Shown here: positions 1-7,404 of the stretch, piece by piece
How the letters are laid out: each line of letters opens with the position of its first letter
How positions within the stretch are numbered: position 1 is the first letter of the stretch
Assembly (NCBI GenBank): GCA_964372165.1
Contig: CAYJPT010000054.1
Span: 1-13,887, forward strand
From: CAYJAD01 sp964372165
GTDB lineage: Bacteria > Desulfobacterota > Desulfovibrionia > Desulfovibrionales > Desulfovibrionaceae
Direction: 5' to 3'
Length of the DNA: 13,887 bases
Notes under the pieces: model-generated
Told to the model about the DNA's origin: nothing
What the model saw: the letters and a program-made list of their open reading frames with translations, nothing else
Database searches by the model: none
Made by a program: the position numbers and the translations under genes

Positions 1-9
1 CTGTGGGAC

Positions 10-31
10 GCAAAAAAACGTGGTTTTTTGC
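10..31. repeat. 8-bp inverted repeat, AT-rich hairpin
   Basis: GCAAAAAA (10-17) and TTTTTTGC (24-31) are perfect reverse complements around a 6-nt loop. The T run in the right arm could serve as a weak terminator tail for a gene left of the window, but the stem itself is mostly A-T pairs. Function unknown. Confidence 0.5.
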
Positions 32-45
32 TCTCATTCGGCGTG

Positions 46-71
46 CAAAGTAGGCGCAATTGCCTACTTTG
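46..71. repeat. 10-bp perfect inverted repeat (hairpin)
   Basis: CAAAGTAGGC (46-55) and GCCTACTTTG (62-71) are perfect reverse complements with a 6-nt loop, giving a strong stem-loop in RNA from either strand. No T tract follows on either strand, so it is not a textbook intrinsic terminator. It directly abuts the next inverted repeat at 72. Confidence 0.65.
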
Positions 72-125
72 TAAGGAAACGCACAATATGTTTTGTGACT
101 TGTTGATTTAATCAGCGTTTCCTTA
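72..125. repeat. 11-bp inverted repeat enclosing two small hairpins
   Basis: TAAGGAAACGC (72-82) and GCGTTTCCTTA (115-125) are perfect reverse complements 32 nt apart. The enclosed segment holds two more short inverted repeats, ACAA/TTGT (83-86 with 93-96, roughly) and TGATT/AATCA (104-108 with 110-114). The whole could fold as a three-way junction. It resembles a structured RNA or an untranslated structured end, but no known RNA family was recognised. Confidence 0.5.
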
Positions 126-412
126 ACATAGATAACTATCGGATGCTTTTTGTCAAACTTTAGAGATAAAAAATGTGCTTTTTTGTTGATGGCAATAAGA
201 ATGATTAAAAATATAAAATCAGACCATATGTGAAATAATCAAAAATTTCTACGACTTTCTTGCAGTCTTGTCATGAAAAATTATAAAAAGTGTGCTAGAA
301 TAAATTGCAAGCTTTCTTATGTGAAAGACCCATACTTTGCTTATTGCTCAAAGACATTTAATACTGTAAAGTAAAATCATCTTAGCAGTCTATTGTACCA
401 ACTCTACAATAT

Positions 413-462
413 GCAATGTTAAAAAAAATTAACAATTTGCTATGTTAGTAGTGTATTATAAT
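413..462 (+). promoter_or_regulatory. Candidate promoter and palindrome upstream of the CNNM gene
   Basis: A perfect TATAAT box lies at 457-462, about 50 nt before the start codon at 512. No good -35 box stands at 16-18 nt; TTGCTA (437-442) is too close and TTAACA (429-434) too far. Just upstream is a palindrome, TGTTAA-N6-TTAACA (417-434), with outer GCAA/TTGC arms (413-416 and 437-440), placed where a regulator could control the promoter. The promoter call is weak; the palindrome itself is clear. Confidence 0.35.
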
Positions 463-511
463 AAACTTTAGACATGCCAGGTTAACTCAATAAAACTTTT
501 AAGGTATTTTT

Positions 512-1543
512 ATGTTGACACTTAGTCTTGCTGTGGGTTTTGCACTGATTATTTCTGCTATATGCTCACTTACAGAAACTATGCTATACTCTGTCACTTG
601 GGCGCATATAGAAAAATTGCGCAAAGAAGGCAAACTTTCAGGTGAATTACTTTTTCAAATGCGTACGCAAGTTGAGCGCCCCATTGCTGCTGTGCTAACA
701 CTAAATACCATTGCTAATACAGCAGGTTCTGCTGTTGCTGGTGCAGCTTTTACTGCTGTGTTTGGTTCTATTTATATGGGGGTATTTGCAGCAGTTTTCA
801 CTTGTCTTATTTTAATTTTTGGTGAAATTATACCTAAAACCATAGGTGTCATTTATGCAAACCAAGTCTCAACCTTCATTGCGCGCCCACTTTTTTTAGT
901 AACAAAATTACTAAGCCCGATAATTTGGTTTTCTGGTTTTTTAACTAAACTTATTTCCCCATCTGGAAAAGGTCCACAAGTATCAGAAGAAGATATTCGT
1001 GCTGCTGCAAGCCTTTCACGTCAAGCTGGGCGCATTGAACAATACGAAGAAAGTACCATAAGAAATGTACTTTCACTGGATCAAAAAAGAGTTTGGGATA
1101 TTATGACCCCGCGCACGGTGGTATTTTCTTTGCCTGCAGAGCTTGACATGCATGATGCTTGTAAAGTACATGAGATATGGCACTTTAGTCGTATTCCTAT
1201 TTATGCTGAACATAATGAGGATATAGTAGGCATAGTGGAGCGACGAACTCTTGCAAAATATATGGCCGATGGCAAAACATGTACCTTGGGTTCTATGATG
1301 GTGCCTGTACGCTTTGTCCAAGAAAGCAAAACCTTAGACAAGTTATTGCAAGAGTTTTTAAGTTCACGCACGCACCTTTTTGTCGTACTGGATGAATACG
1401 GCGGATTGGCGGGTGTGGTTTCCCTTGAGGATGTGCTGGAGGAAATTTTAGGGCGCGAAATCGTTGATGAAAGCGACCCTGTGGCTGATTTGCGTGACCT
1501 TGCAAGAAAAAGACGTAAGGACGCAACAGAGCAAAAGGCATAA
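512..1543 (+). CDS. CNNM/CBS-domain membrane protein, HlyC/CorC (CorB-like) family, short form
   Basis: This 343-aa inner-membrane protein belongs to the CNNM/CorB family, whose members are linked to Mg2+ (and Co2+) transport. Residues 1 to about 140 form the CNNM (DUF21) membrane domain. They include a CSLTET segment in the first helix, matching the family's small-residue/Glu motif, the TLNTIANTAGSA helix and the FGEIIPKT motif. A CBS pair follows at about 195-315, with the typical MTPR start and a DEYGGLAGVVSLEDVLEEI stretch, ending in IVDESD. The protein stops soon after this, so the C-terminal CorC_HlyC domain of about 80 residues found in most relatives (usually 420-450 aa) is absent; short forms like this are known. 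The ATG is preceded by AAGG at 501-504. Transport direction and ion cannot be told from sequence. Confidence 0.88.
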   Translation: MLTLSLAVGFALIISAICSLTETMLYSVTWAHIEKLRKEGKLSGELLFQMRTQVERPIAAVLTLNTIANTAGSAVAGAAFTAVFGSIYMGVFAAVFTCLILIFGEIIPKTIGVIYANQVSTFIARPLFLVTKLLSPIIWFSGFLTKLISPSGKGPQVSEEDIRAAASLSRQAGRIEQYEESTIRNVLSLDQKRVWDIMTPRTVVFSLPAELDMHDACKVHEIWHFSRIPIYAEHNEDIVGIVERRTLAKYMADGKTCTLGSMMVPVRFVQESKTLDKLLQEFLSSRTHLFVVLDEYGGLAGVVSLEDVLEEILGREIVDESDPVADLRDLARKRRKDATEQKA

Positions 1544-1561
1544 GGCTCTTACCAGAGCTTT
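1542..1561 (+). terminator. Possible weak intrinsic terminator after the CNNM gene
   Basis: GCTCT (1545-1549) and AGAGC (1554-1558) pair around a TACC loop. The stem extends by AAG/TTT, with one G-U pair, to 8 bp. The following TTTGATGGTTTTATTG is T-rich but interrupted, so termination would be partial at best. It begins at the stop codon. Confidence 0.4.
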
Positions 1562-1579
1562 GATGGTTTTATTGTCAAC

Positions 1580-1615
1580 AAGCATTGATAGTACTTTGTA
1601 CTAAAGCAAATGCTT
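1580..1615. repeat. Two-tier inverted repeat upstream of ccmE
   Basis: The outer arms AAGCATT (1580-1586) and AATGCTT (1609-1615) enclose a perfect inner hairpin TAGTAC-TTT-GTACTA (1589-1603). The element lies 36 nt before ccmE and has no T tract after it. It could be an operator or a leader RNA structure for the Ccm operon; no known regulator motif was recognised. Confidence 0.5.
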
Positions 1616-1650
1616 AAAAGCACACCAGTGGAAACAGTTGTGAGTTTGTT

Positions 1651-2064
1651 ATGAAAAAAAAGAAATCTACGCCCATGTACCTAGTAGCCTTGTTCTTATT
1701 TTTAAGTGGAGCCGGTTATTTGGTGTACACAGGCCTTACAGAAAATAGTGTCTACTTCCTTAACGTATCGGAAGCTTTAGCTGTTGAGAATGAAAAGCTC
1801 AAAGCTGCACGGCTTTTTGGTACTGTTGCCGCCGAGGACTTGCGATCAGTTGAGCAAGGCCCCGGTGTGATTTTCCGCTTAGTAGATAAAGACAACACTT
1901 CCCAAGCCTTGGTAGTGCGTTATCATGGAGCTGTTCCGGATACATTTCAACCCGGAGCCGAGGTTATTGTGGAAGGAGGCATTAATGGTGAAGGCGTTTT
2001 TGCAGCCAAAACTTTAATGACTAAATGTCCTTCTAAGTATCAAAAGGAAAATAGGGAAGGCTAG
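1651..2064 (+). CDS. ccmE: Cytochrome c maturation haem chaperone CcmE, Cys-type (System I*)
   Basis: CcmE is the membrane-anchored periplasmic chaperone that carries haem covalently to the CcmF ligation step. This 137-aa protein has one N-terminal membrane anchor (about residues 9-27) and then an OB-fold beta-barrel, with the family signature VRYHGAVPDTF near residues 89-99 and VIVEGG at 105-110. In most bacteria the haem-binding residue is a His in an H-x-x-x-Y motif. Here the place is taken by Cys126, in C-P-S-K-Y (residues 126-130, codon TGT at 2026-2028). A C-x-x-x-Y CcmE with Cys as haem ligand has been described for Desulfovibrio, which lacks CcmG and CcmH. The start is followed by a K-rich stretch typical of an inside-facing N-terminus; the ribosome binding site is weak. 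It heads the Ccm operon. Confidence 0.93.
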   Translation: MKKKKSTPMYLVALFLFLSGAGYLVYTGLTENSVYFLNVSEALAVENEKLKAARLFGTVAAEDLRSVEQGPGVIFRLVDKDNTSQALVVRYHGAVPDTFQPGAEVIVEGGINGEGVFAAKTLMTKCPSKYQKENREG

Positions 2065-2136
2065 GGGCAATACTCCCATCTTACCATTTATCCCACAACC
2101 AATATTAACTTTTGGGTTATACTCAAAGGAGTCTAC

Positions 2137-4035
2137 ATGTACATTCTTGCCTATGGTTTGCTCATGCTGGCACTTTTTTGCTGTCTTGGCGGTGCTGCCT
2201 TTGCCATATTACAATTATATCAAGGGCGTACCAACGCACTTAAAATTGTAGAAGGCGCACAAGTAGCCATGACTTCAGCCTTAGTGTTGGCTTCTGCTAT
2301 ATTACTACACGCTCTATTTTGGAATGACTTTTCTTTGATCTATGTGGCAAGCTACACAGATCGTGTGTTGCCCATTTTTTATCGCTTAACAGCATTTTGG
2401 GCAGGACAAGCCGGGTCTTTACTTTTCTGGGCTTTATCTGTTGCTTTATGTGGTTTGTTTTTCCTCTATACAAAAGCTTACAAAGGTTTAAGTGAAACTA
2501 CTCGCCTTTGGTTTTGGATATTTTTCCTAATCATTATGGGATTTTTTGCACTTTTGCTTACCTCTTGGAGCAATCCATTTATTGTGCAAACCCCAGTTCC
2601 ACCTGATGGTAATGGCCTTAATCCACTTTTGCAAAACCCTGGTATGATTTTCCATCCTCCATTATTATTTTGGGGCTATGGTGGTTTTGTTATCCCTGGT
2701 TGCTTGGCTCTTGCACAATGTCTTTCCGGTAAAGAAAAAGAAGAAGGTTCATGGGTGCATGTAGCACGACCATTTACACTGCTTGCTTGGCTTTTCTTAA
2801 CTGCTGGTATTGTTCTTGGTGCATGGTGGGCGTATATGGAACTTGGTTGGGGTGGCTACTGGGCGTGGGACCCAGTGGAAAATGCTTCACTAATTCCTTG
2901 GCTTATAGGCACAGCTGCCATACACACCATGATTATTGAAAGTAGACGCAATAAGCTTGGACGTACCAATGTTTTTCTCATGGCTTTAACTACCATCTCT
3001 GCATTTTTTGCTACATACTTGGTACGAAGCGGAGTAATTAACTCTGTGCATGCCTTTGGTGATGGTGGTGTTGGTATGCCATTATTAATATTTATATTAG
3101 CATCAACTGCAATTTGTGCTTGGATTGCCTTTTTTGGCAACAATTCGCGTCGCAGTTTGGCTGGCATTGATAGTCACGAGGGTATGCTTGTTGTAACAGC
3201 TTGGATACTGCTTATGCTCTCAGTTATCATATGTATTGCAACACTATGGCCTTTAATAAGCCTATTATTCTCCGATCAATCCCAAGGTTTGGCGGCAGAT
3301 TTCTATAATAGAGTATGCCTACCTCTTTTTGCATTAATCAGTGTAATTTTAGCCTTTTGCCCTTGGATTGGCTGGAATGGCGGACTTAGGGATACCAAAA
3401 AAGTTTTAATCATTGCAGCAACATTTATACTTACTGGTATAGCACTTTGGTTTACAGGATATCGCACACCTACAGCCTTTATTGCCACGTGCGCTTCCGT
3501 TGCGGCTATTGTATCAATAGGCTTATTATTTATGGACAAAGCAGTACGTTCTCAACGTAATACAGTAGCTGCTTTTGGGGTACATATTGGCCTTATCATG
3601 CTAGTTGTTGGTATTGCTTTCTCCGGACCATATAAAATTGAAGGTGATTTTATCTTATCAGAAGGTGAAAGTGCCCCCCTTGGAGATTACATCATAACCC
3701 TTAGCAGCATTACTACCGGATCTGAACCACAATTTAACTATATGCAGGCAACATTGCAGGTTAAAAAAGATGATACTATTGTGGGTGAAGTTGCACCTCA
3801 ATTAAGGCAATATTTTAAATTTGGAAATCAGCGTTTTTTTGAGGCAGCCACTTTATTTAGTCTAGGTGATGAAATATACGCTTCCTTACTAACCGACAAT
3901 AATACCAGAGCGCAAGTGAGGGTTAGCATCAATCCATTAGTCAACTGGATGTGGATTGGTGGCACGCTTATGTGTTTATTCCCATTTATGGGGCTTGGAC
4001 GGCGTAAAACAAAAAATGTAGAAGATACGGATTAA
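2137..4035 (+). CDS. ccmF: Cytochrome c haem lyase subunit CcmF
   Basis: CcmF is the large polytopic membrane protein that takes haem from holo-CcmE and ligates it to apocytochrome c in the periplasm. The 632 residues are close to the usual 630-660. The WWD haem-handling motif is at about 238-255 (WGGYWAWDPVENAS). The four family histidines are present: His173 (in FHPPLLFWGYGG), His263, His305 (in INSVHAFGDG) and His483 (in FGVHIGL). They correspond to His173, His261, His303 and His491 of the E. coli protein, two flanking the WWD motif and two binding haem b. A periplasmic domain lies near the C-terminus (about 510-600) before the last helix. A strong AAAGGAG (2125-2131) sets the start. ccmA begins one base after the stop. 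With no CcmH here, CcmF would act without its usual partner. Confidence 0.95.
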   Translation: MYILAYGLLMLALFCCLGGAAFAILQLYQGRTNALKIVEGAQVAMTSALVLASAILLHALFWNDFSLIYVASYTDRVLPIFYRLTAFWAGQAGSLLFWALSVALCGLFFLYTKAYKGLSETTRLWFWIFFLIIMGFFALLLTSWSNPFIVQTPVPPDGNGLNPLLQNPGMIFHPPLLFWGYGGFVIPGCLALAQCLSGKEKEEGSWVHVARPFTLLAWLFLTAGIVLGAWWAYMELGWGGYWAWDPVENASLIPWLIGTAAIHTMIIESRRNKLGRTNVFLMALTTISAFFATYLVRSGVINSVHAFGDGGVGMPLLIFILASTAICAWIAFFGNNSRRSLAGIDSHEGMLVVTAWILLMLSVIICIATLWPLISLLFSDQSQGLAADFYNRVCLPLFALISVILAFCPWIGWNGGLRDTKKVLIIAATFILTGIALWFTGYRTPTAFIATCASVAAIVSIGLLFMDKAVRSQRNTVAAFGVHIGLIMLVVGIAFSGPYKIEGDFILSEGESAPLGDYIITLSSITTGSEPQFNYMQATLQVKKDDTIVGEVAPQLRQYFKFGNQRFFEAATLFSLGDEIYASLLTDNNTRAQVRVSINPLVNWMWIGGTLMCLFPFMGLGRRKTKNVEDTD

Positions 4036-4036
4036 C

Positions 4037-4681
4037 ATGCTTTTAGAAATACAAAATGTTACAAAATTCTTTGGCAATAGATGTATTTTTAAAAATATAA
4101 GCTTTAATGTTTGCGAAGGTAGTCTAAGTTTGCTTATGGGTGCAAATGGCGCTGGCAAGTCCACCTTGCTTAGTATTATGGCAGGTCTTGCAAAACCCAC
4201 TGCAGGAAAATTAACCCTACATGTGGAAGATGGCGAACTAGGCTACCTTGGGCACAGCACGTTTTTATATGCTGGGCTAACAGCTTTGGAGAATTTACGC
4301 TTTTGGGGTGAGCTTTACGGTACAAAAGTAGAAGCAACAAACCTTAAAGACATTCTTGAGCGGGTGGATCTTGCTCCATTTGCTCATGAAAAGGCTGGTG
4401 TGTTTTCACGTGGTATGGCTCAAAGGCTTAATCTTGCACGTATTTTACTTTTGCAACCAAGGCTTTGGCTTTTAGACGAACCATGTACAGGGCTTGATGT
4501 ACAGTCTGCCAACCTTTTACGTAGTGAAGTAACCAATGCTGCAGCAAATGGAGCTGGCATCGTGTGGATAAGCCATGATATTGTTGCCGATGCGCCATTG
4601 GCACAAAGGTTACTACGCATTGAAAAAGGCAAATTAGTCTATGATGGCCCAATAGAAGCACACATGGAGAAAGCATGTTAA
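4037..4681 (+). CDS. ccmA: Haem exporter ATP-binding protein CcmA
   Basis: CcmA is the cytoplasmic ATPase of the CcmABCD ABC transporter, whose ATP hydrolysis releases holo-CcmE from CcmC. The 214-aa protein has Walker A GANGAGKST (residues 35-43, Lys41), the CcmA-typical YLGH segment after the Q-loop position, signature FSRGMAQRL (123-131), Walker B LWLLDEP (143-149, with Asp147 and Glu148) and the switch His180 in ISHD. All catalytic parts are intact. The start has no strong ribosome binding site and lies one base after the ccmF stop, so translation is probably coupled. It overlaps ccmB by 7 nt. Confidence 0.95.
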   Translation: MLLEIQNVTKFFGNRCIFKNISFNVCEGSLSLLMGANGAGKSTLLSIMAGLAKPTAGKLTLHVEDGELGYLGHSTFLYAGLTALENLRFWGELYGTKVEATNLKDILERVDLAPFAHEKAGVFSRGMAQRLNLARILLLQPRLWLLDEPCTGLDVQSANLLRSEVTNAAANGAGIVWISHDIVADAPLAQRLLRIEKGKLVYDGPIEAHMEKAC

Positions 4682-5352
4682 GAGCAATATCAGCCTTAGT
4701 AGGTAAAGATATTTGCCTAACTCTTGCGCGTGGTAGTGGACTTATACAAGCCTTACTACTGGGTCTTTTGCTTCTCTTTGTGTTTAGCCTTTCGCAAGAA
4801 GTTGGTAGTGTCATGTCCCCCCAAGGGGCTGCGGCAATATTTTGGCTATCTTCTGCATTTTGCCAAGTTTTAGTTTTTAATATGCTTTATGGCATTGAAG
4901 AAATGAATAATGCTAGGCAAGGGCTTTTACTAATACCTCAACCTATACAAATAATATGGATTAGCAAAGGTGTTGCAGGATTAATACTAATTTTTGCTGC
5001 ACAAATATTGTTTTTACCAGCAACCATAGTCTTTCTTGGGCAAAGTGTTTCACCTTTATGGGGCGAGGCCATATTAATTGTCATTTTAGTTGATATTGGC
5101 ATGGCTGCACTTGGTTCACTACTTGGTGCTTTAGCTCAAGGACAAGCAGCACGTGAGTCACTATTAAGCATTGTGCTGTTCCCACTTCTTATACCCTTGC
5201 TACTTGCAGGCATTAGAGTAGGAGCTGCAGCATTTAATGAAACATTAATTGAAGGGTTAAGCTCATGGTTTGGCATAGCATTAGCCTTTGATGCACTTTT
5301 TTTGGGTGCCGGGCTTTTTCTTTTTGGGTACATTTATGCTAGTGAGGATTAA
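4675..5352 (+). CDS. ccmB: Haem exporter membrane protein CcmB
   Basis: CcmB is the membrane subunit that pairs with CcmA in the CcmABCD complex. The 225 residues match the family length of about 220 and form six hydrophobic segments, beginning with a short charged N-terminus (MLRAISALVGKD) and a first helix at about 22-40. The conserved arrangement of an EEMNNARQGLLL stretch after the second helix is typical. Start and ccmA stop overlap in ATGTTAA, and GGAG at 4666-4669 lies 5 nt upstream. ccmC starts directly after the stop codon with no spacer. Confidence 0.92.
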   Translation: MLRAISALVGKDICLTLARGSGLIQALLLGLLLLFVFSLSQEVGSVMSPQGAAAIFWLSSAFCQVLVFNMLYGIEEMNNARQGLLLIPQPIQIIWISKGVAGLILIFAAQILFLPATIVFLGQSVSPLWGEAILIVILVDIGMAALGSLLGALAQGQAARESLLSIVLFPLLIPLLLAGIRVGAAAFNETLIEGLSSWFGIALAFDALFLGAGLFLFGYIYASED

Positions 5353-6033
5353 ATGCCAAAATTAATACAAATAATAGCACTTATTTCTGGATTAGCCATG
5401 GCTATAAGCCAATGGTTTATATTTGTTTATGCCCCAACTGAGGCTGTCATGGGTATTGTACAAAAGATTTTTTATATACATTTACCCTTGGCATGGTGGG
5501 CTTTTATGAGCTTTTTTGTGACTTTTGTAGCCTCCATAGCTTATTTGCGCACACGTAAAAGCTCATGGGATGCATTAGCCCTTGCGGCAGCCGAGGTGGG
5601 TGTTTTGTGTAGTGGTTTGGCTATTATCACCGGATCTATTTGGGCCAGACATTCTTGGGGGGTATGGTGGACTTGGGACCCACGTTTAAGCACTGCACTA
5701 GTTATGTGGTTTGTATATATGGGTTATTTAATCCTCAGGTCTTTAGACATGCCGGCAGAGCGCAATGCAACCATTCGTGCTGTTGTTGGTATTATAGCTT
5801 TTATTGATGTACCACTAGTGTTTTTATCAGCTAGACTTTGGCGATCTATCCATCCAGCAGTTTTTGCTTCCAAAGGTGGTGGCCTTGATGCTGATATGAA
5901 AACAACTGTTTTTGTATGCCTCTTTGCTTTTGGCTTTATTTGGGCAAGCTTAGTGTATGTTAGAAAAAAACAACTAGAGCAACAACAAAGGCTAGAAGTA
6001 TTAATTACACAACAAAATGAACAACTATTTTAA
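5353..6033 (+). CDS. ccmC: Haem-handling protein CcmC (haem delivery to CcmE)
   Basis: CcmC is the six-helix membrane protein that presents haem to CcmE for covalent attachment. The WWD motif is at about 102-113 (WGVWWTWDPRLS). The two haem-ligand histidines are present: His43, in QKIFYIHLP, and His167, in RSIHPAVF, matching His60 and His184 of E. coli. The length of 226 aa is normal. The C-terminal tail is rich in Gln, Glu and Lys (from about 200), and likely cytoplasmic. The start is immediately downstream of ccmB, with GAGG at 5344-5347 inside the end of ccmB, which implies coupled translation. Confidence 0.95.
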   Translation: MPKLIQIIALISGLAMAISQWFIFVYAPTEAVMGIVQKIFYIHLPLAWWAFMSFFVTFVASIAYLRTRKSSWDALALAAAEVGVLCSGLAIITGSIWARHSWGVWWTWDPRLSTALVMWFVYMGYLILRSLDMPAERNATIRAVVGIIAFIDVPLVFLSARLWRSIHPAVFASKGGGLDADMKTTVFVCLFAFGFIWASLVYVRKKQLEQQQRLEVLITQQNEQLF

Positions 6034-6053
6034 TACATCTAAAGGAGAACCAC

Positions 6054-6191
6054 ATGGAAAGTATATACTGGCTTATGTATGCAAATATAGCTGTATGGCT
6101 CGGTCTTGGAACGTATTTGTGCTTTCTTGCTAAAGCACAAAATAATATTGAACAACGCTTACAGCTAAAGGAGACTCTTGACCATGAATAA
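6054..6191 (+). CDS. ccmD: CcmD, small haem exporter subunit
   Basis: This 45-aa gene has an ideal ribosome binding site, AAAGGAG (6041-6047), 6 nt before the ATG. The protein starts MESIYWLMYANIAVW, has one hydrophobic helix at about 6-26, and ends in a basic and Gln-rich cytoplasmic helix (QNNIEQRLQLK). This is the CcmD pattern: one membrane pass, Tyr/Ala-rich entry and a charged tail. CcmD links CcmC and CcmE to the CcmAB ATPase. Its position right after ccmC is canonical. The stop overlaps the start of the next gene by 8 nt. Sequence conservation in CcmD is low, so the call rests mainly on topology and position. Confidence 0.88.
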   Translation: MESIYWLMYANIAVWLGLGTYLCFLAKAQNNIEQRLQLKETLDHE

Positions 6192-6774
6192 CACAACACA
6201 TCGCAATATGATCTTGGCTTGTATGGCTCTTGCAGTTTTGGGCATGTTGGCTGTATCCATAGTACAAAGAATTAATAATCCACAATTAATAGTACAAACA
6301 CGCGGCTTTCCACAACAAGATATGGTTGCTGAAGAAACAGGCGGAGGCATGCCTATGTCACCAGAAGTAGGCAACCTCATGCAAGCAGTTAAAGATAATC
6401 CTGATGACGTGCCAACACTTATAAACTTAACAATGCACCTCATGGAAACACAAGAATGGCAAGCAGCTGAAACATTTGTGCATCGTGCTATTGAGTTTGC
6501 ACCAGAAAATGCGCAAGCGCACTATTTGCACGGCATCATTTTGTATAATTCACAACGGCATGATGAAGCTGTAAAAGCTTTTGAGCAAGTTGTTGCTATT
6601 GCAGAAGATGCCTCGGCCCGCTATAGCCTTGGCATTTTGCAGGTATATCATTTTGAAAACATTGCTAAGGGTATAGAAGAATTTGAGCGTGGTTTAAGAG
6701 ATCCCAATGCATCTGAAGAATTAAAAAAAGCTATCACGGCTGAACTGGAAAAAATTAAAAAAACTAATCCATAA
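6184..6774 (+). CDS. Membrane-anchored TPR protein in the Ccm operon (CcmI-like role possible)
   Basis: From the ATG at 6184 this is a 196-aa protein with one N-terminal membrane helix (about 9-26) and a periplasmic part. TPR-type helical repeats follow from about residue 60: one covers PDDVPTLINLTMHLMETQEW, the next APENAQAHYLHGIILYNSQR, and a third is weaker (ASARYSLGILQVYHF). A TTG six bases upstream (6178) is in frame, but lies only 4 nt from the AAAGGAG at 6167-6173, while the ATG has a 10-nt spacer, so the ATG is preferred. The gene overlaps ccmD. In classical Ccm systems CcmI carries C-terminal TPRs that bind apocytochrome c. A similar chaperone role here is inferred from position and fold alone. 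Confidence 0.8.
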   Translation: MNNTTHRNMILACMALAVLGMLAVSIVQRINNPQLIVQTRGFPQQDMVAEETGGGMPMSPEVGNLMQAVKDNPDDVPTLINLTMHLMETQEWQAAETFVHRAIEFAPENAQAHYLHGIILYNSQRHDEAVKAFEQVVAIAEDASARYSLGILQVYHFENIAKGIEEFERGLRDPNASEELKKAITAELEKIKKTNP

Positions 6775-6798
6775 ATTTGTTTTACCTAGGAGAGAACA

Positions 6799-7404
6799 AT
6801 GGCAGCAAAGAATCAACGTAACAAATCAGAATCAGATAACAATCAATATGTGCGTCGCTCAACATTAATAGTATCTGTAGTGGCTGCATTAATTTTCGGT
6901 TTGTATATGGGAACATTATTTACAAGCTTTGGTAGCTTTGCTACTCCTAGTGCAGACGGGAGCAGTGCTGGTAATCAAAGTAGCGACCCTAGTGCCCATA
7001 TTGAAAGTGCCATAGCCGCAGCAGAAAAAAATCCAGAAAATGCTCAAAATTGGATTCACCTTGGTAATTTATATTTTGATGCAAAACAACCTAGCGAATC
7101 AGTTAAAGCCTATACACGTGCATTAGAGATACAGCCGAACAATACCGATGTTTTAACTGACCGTGGTACAATGTATCGTGATCTTGGACAATTTGAATTG
7201 GCTTTACAGTCATATGTTAAAGCAAATCAAATTGACCCTACACATCAACATTCTCTTTTTAATGCAGGAATTATTTTGTATTATGACCTGAAACGAGAAT
7301 CAGAAGGCATAGAAAAGTGGGAGCAACTACTACGCATAGCCCCCGATGCCAAGGCCCCAAATGGCCAACCTTTGAAAGATATGATTGATAGCTTAAAGAA
7401 GTAA
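6799..7404 (+). CDS. Second membrane-anchored TPR protein of the Ccm operon
   Basis: This 201-aa protein has a charged cytoplasmic N-terminus (about 1-20), one membrane helix (about 21-43), a Ser/Gly-rich spacer, and then three TPR units from about 75 to 190. The clearest are PENAQNWIHLGNLYFDAKQP and the following PNNTDVLTDRGTMYRDLGQF, with the usual G-x-x-Y/F and terminal-Pro spacing. It starts 24 nt after the previous TPR gene, behind AGGAG at 6788-6792, so it is in the same operon. The two TPR proteins share plan but not close sequence, so they are an old pair or independent recruits. It is likely to help handle apocytochromes. After its stop a T7 run (7413-7419) may aid transcript termination, though no good stem precedes it. 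Confidence 0.8.
   Translation: MAAKNQRNKSESDNNQYVRRSTLIVSVVAALIFGLYMGTLFTSFGSFATPSADGSSAGNQSSDPSAHIESAIAAAEKNPENAQNWIHLGNLYFDAKQPSESVKAYTRALEIQPNNTDVLTDRGTMYRDLGQFELALQSYVKANQIDPTHQHSLFNAGIILYYDLKRESEGIEKWEQLLRIAPDAKAPNGQPLKDMIDSLKK

Larger units (their letters stand above)
1..511. other. Non-coding leader region with inverted repeats
   Basis: No convincing gene is visible on either strand. The first 125 nt are dense in inverted repeats, described separately. The rest is strongly AT-rich, with a candidate promoter and an operator-like palindrome in its last 100 nt. The longest reading frame noticed, 273-374 on the + strand (33 codons), has no ribosome binding site and no recognisable sequence. 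The region probably combines the end of an upstream transcription unit with the promoter of the gene at 512. Confidence 0.6.

Noticed and set aside
273..374. 33-codon frame with several Lys and Cys residues in the leader
   Set aside because: No ribosome binding site, no recognised pattern, and length within chance expectation in AT-rich DNA.
416..435. Rex or CRP/FNR/HcpR binding site
   Set aside because: Half-sites look similar, but the spacing is 2 nt too long for each consensus. It is kept only as an unassigned palindrome.
6178..6183. TTG start for the first TPR protein
   Set aside because: It is only 4 nt from the Shine-Dalgarno sequence. The ATG six bases later has a more usual 10-nt spacer and gives the same protein less two residues.
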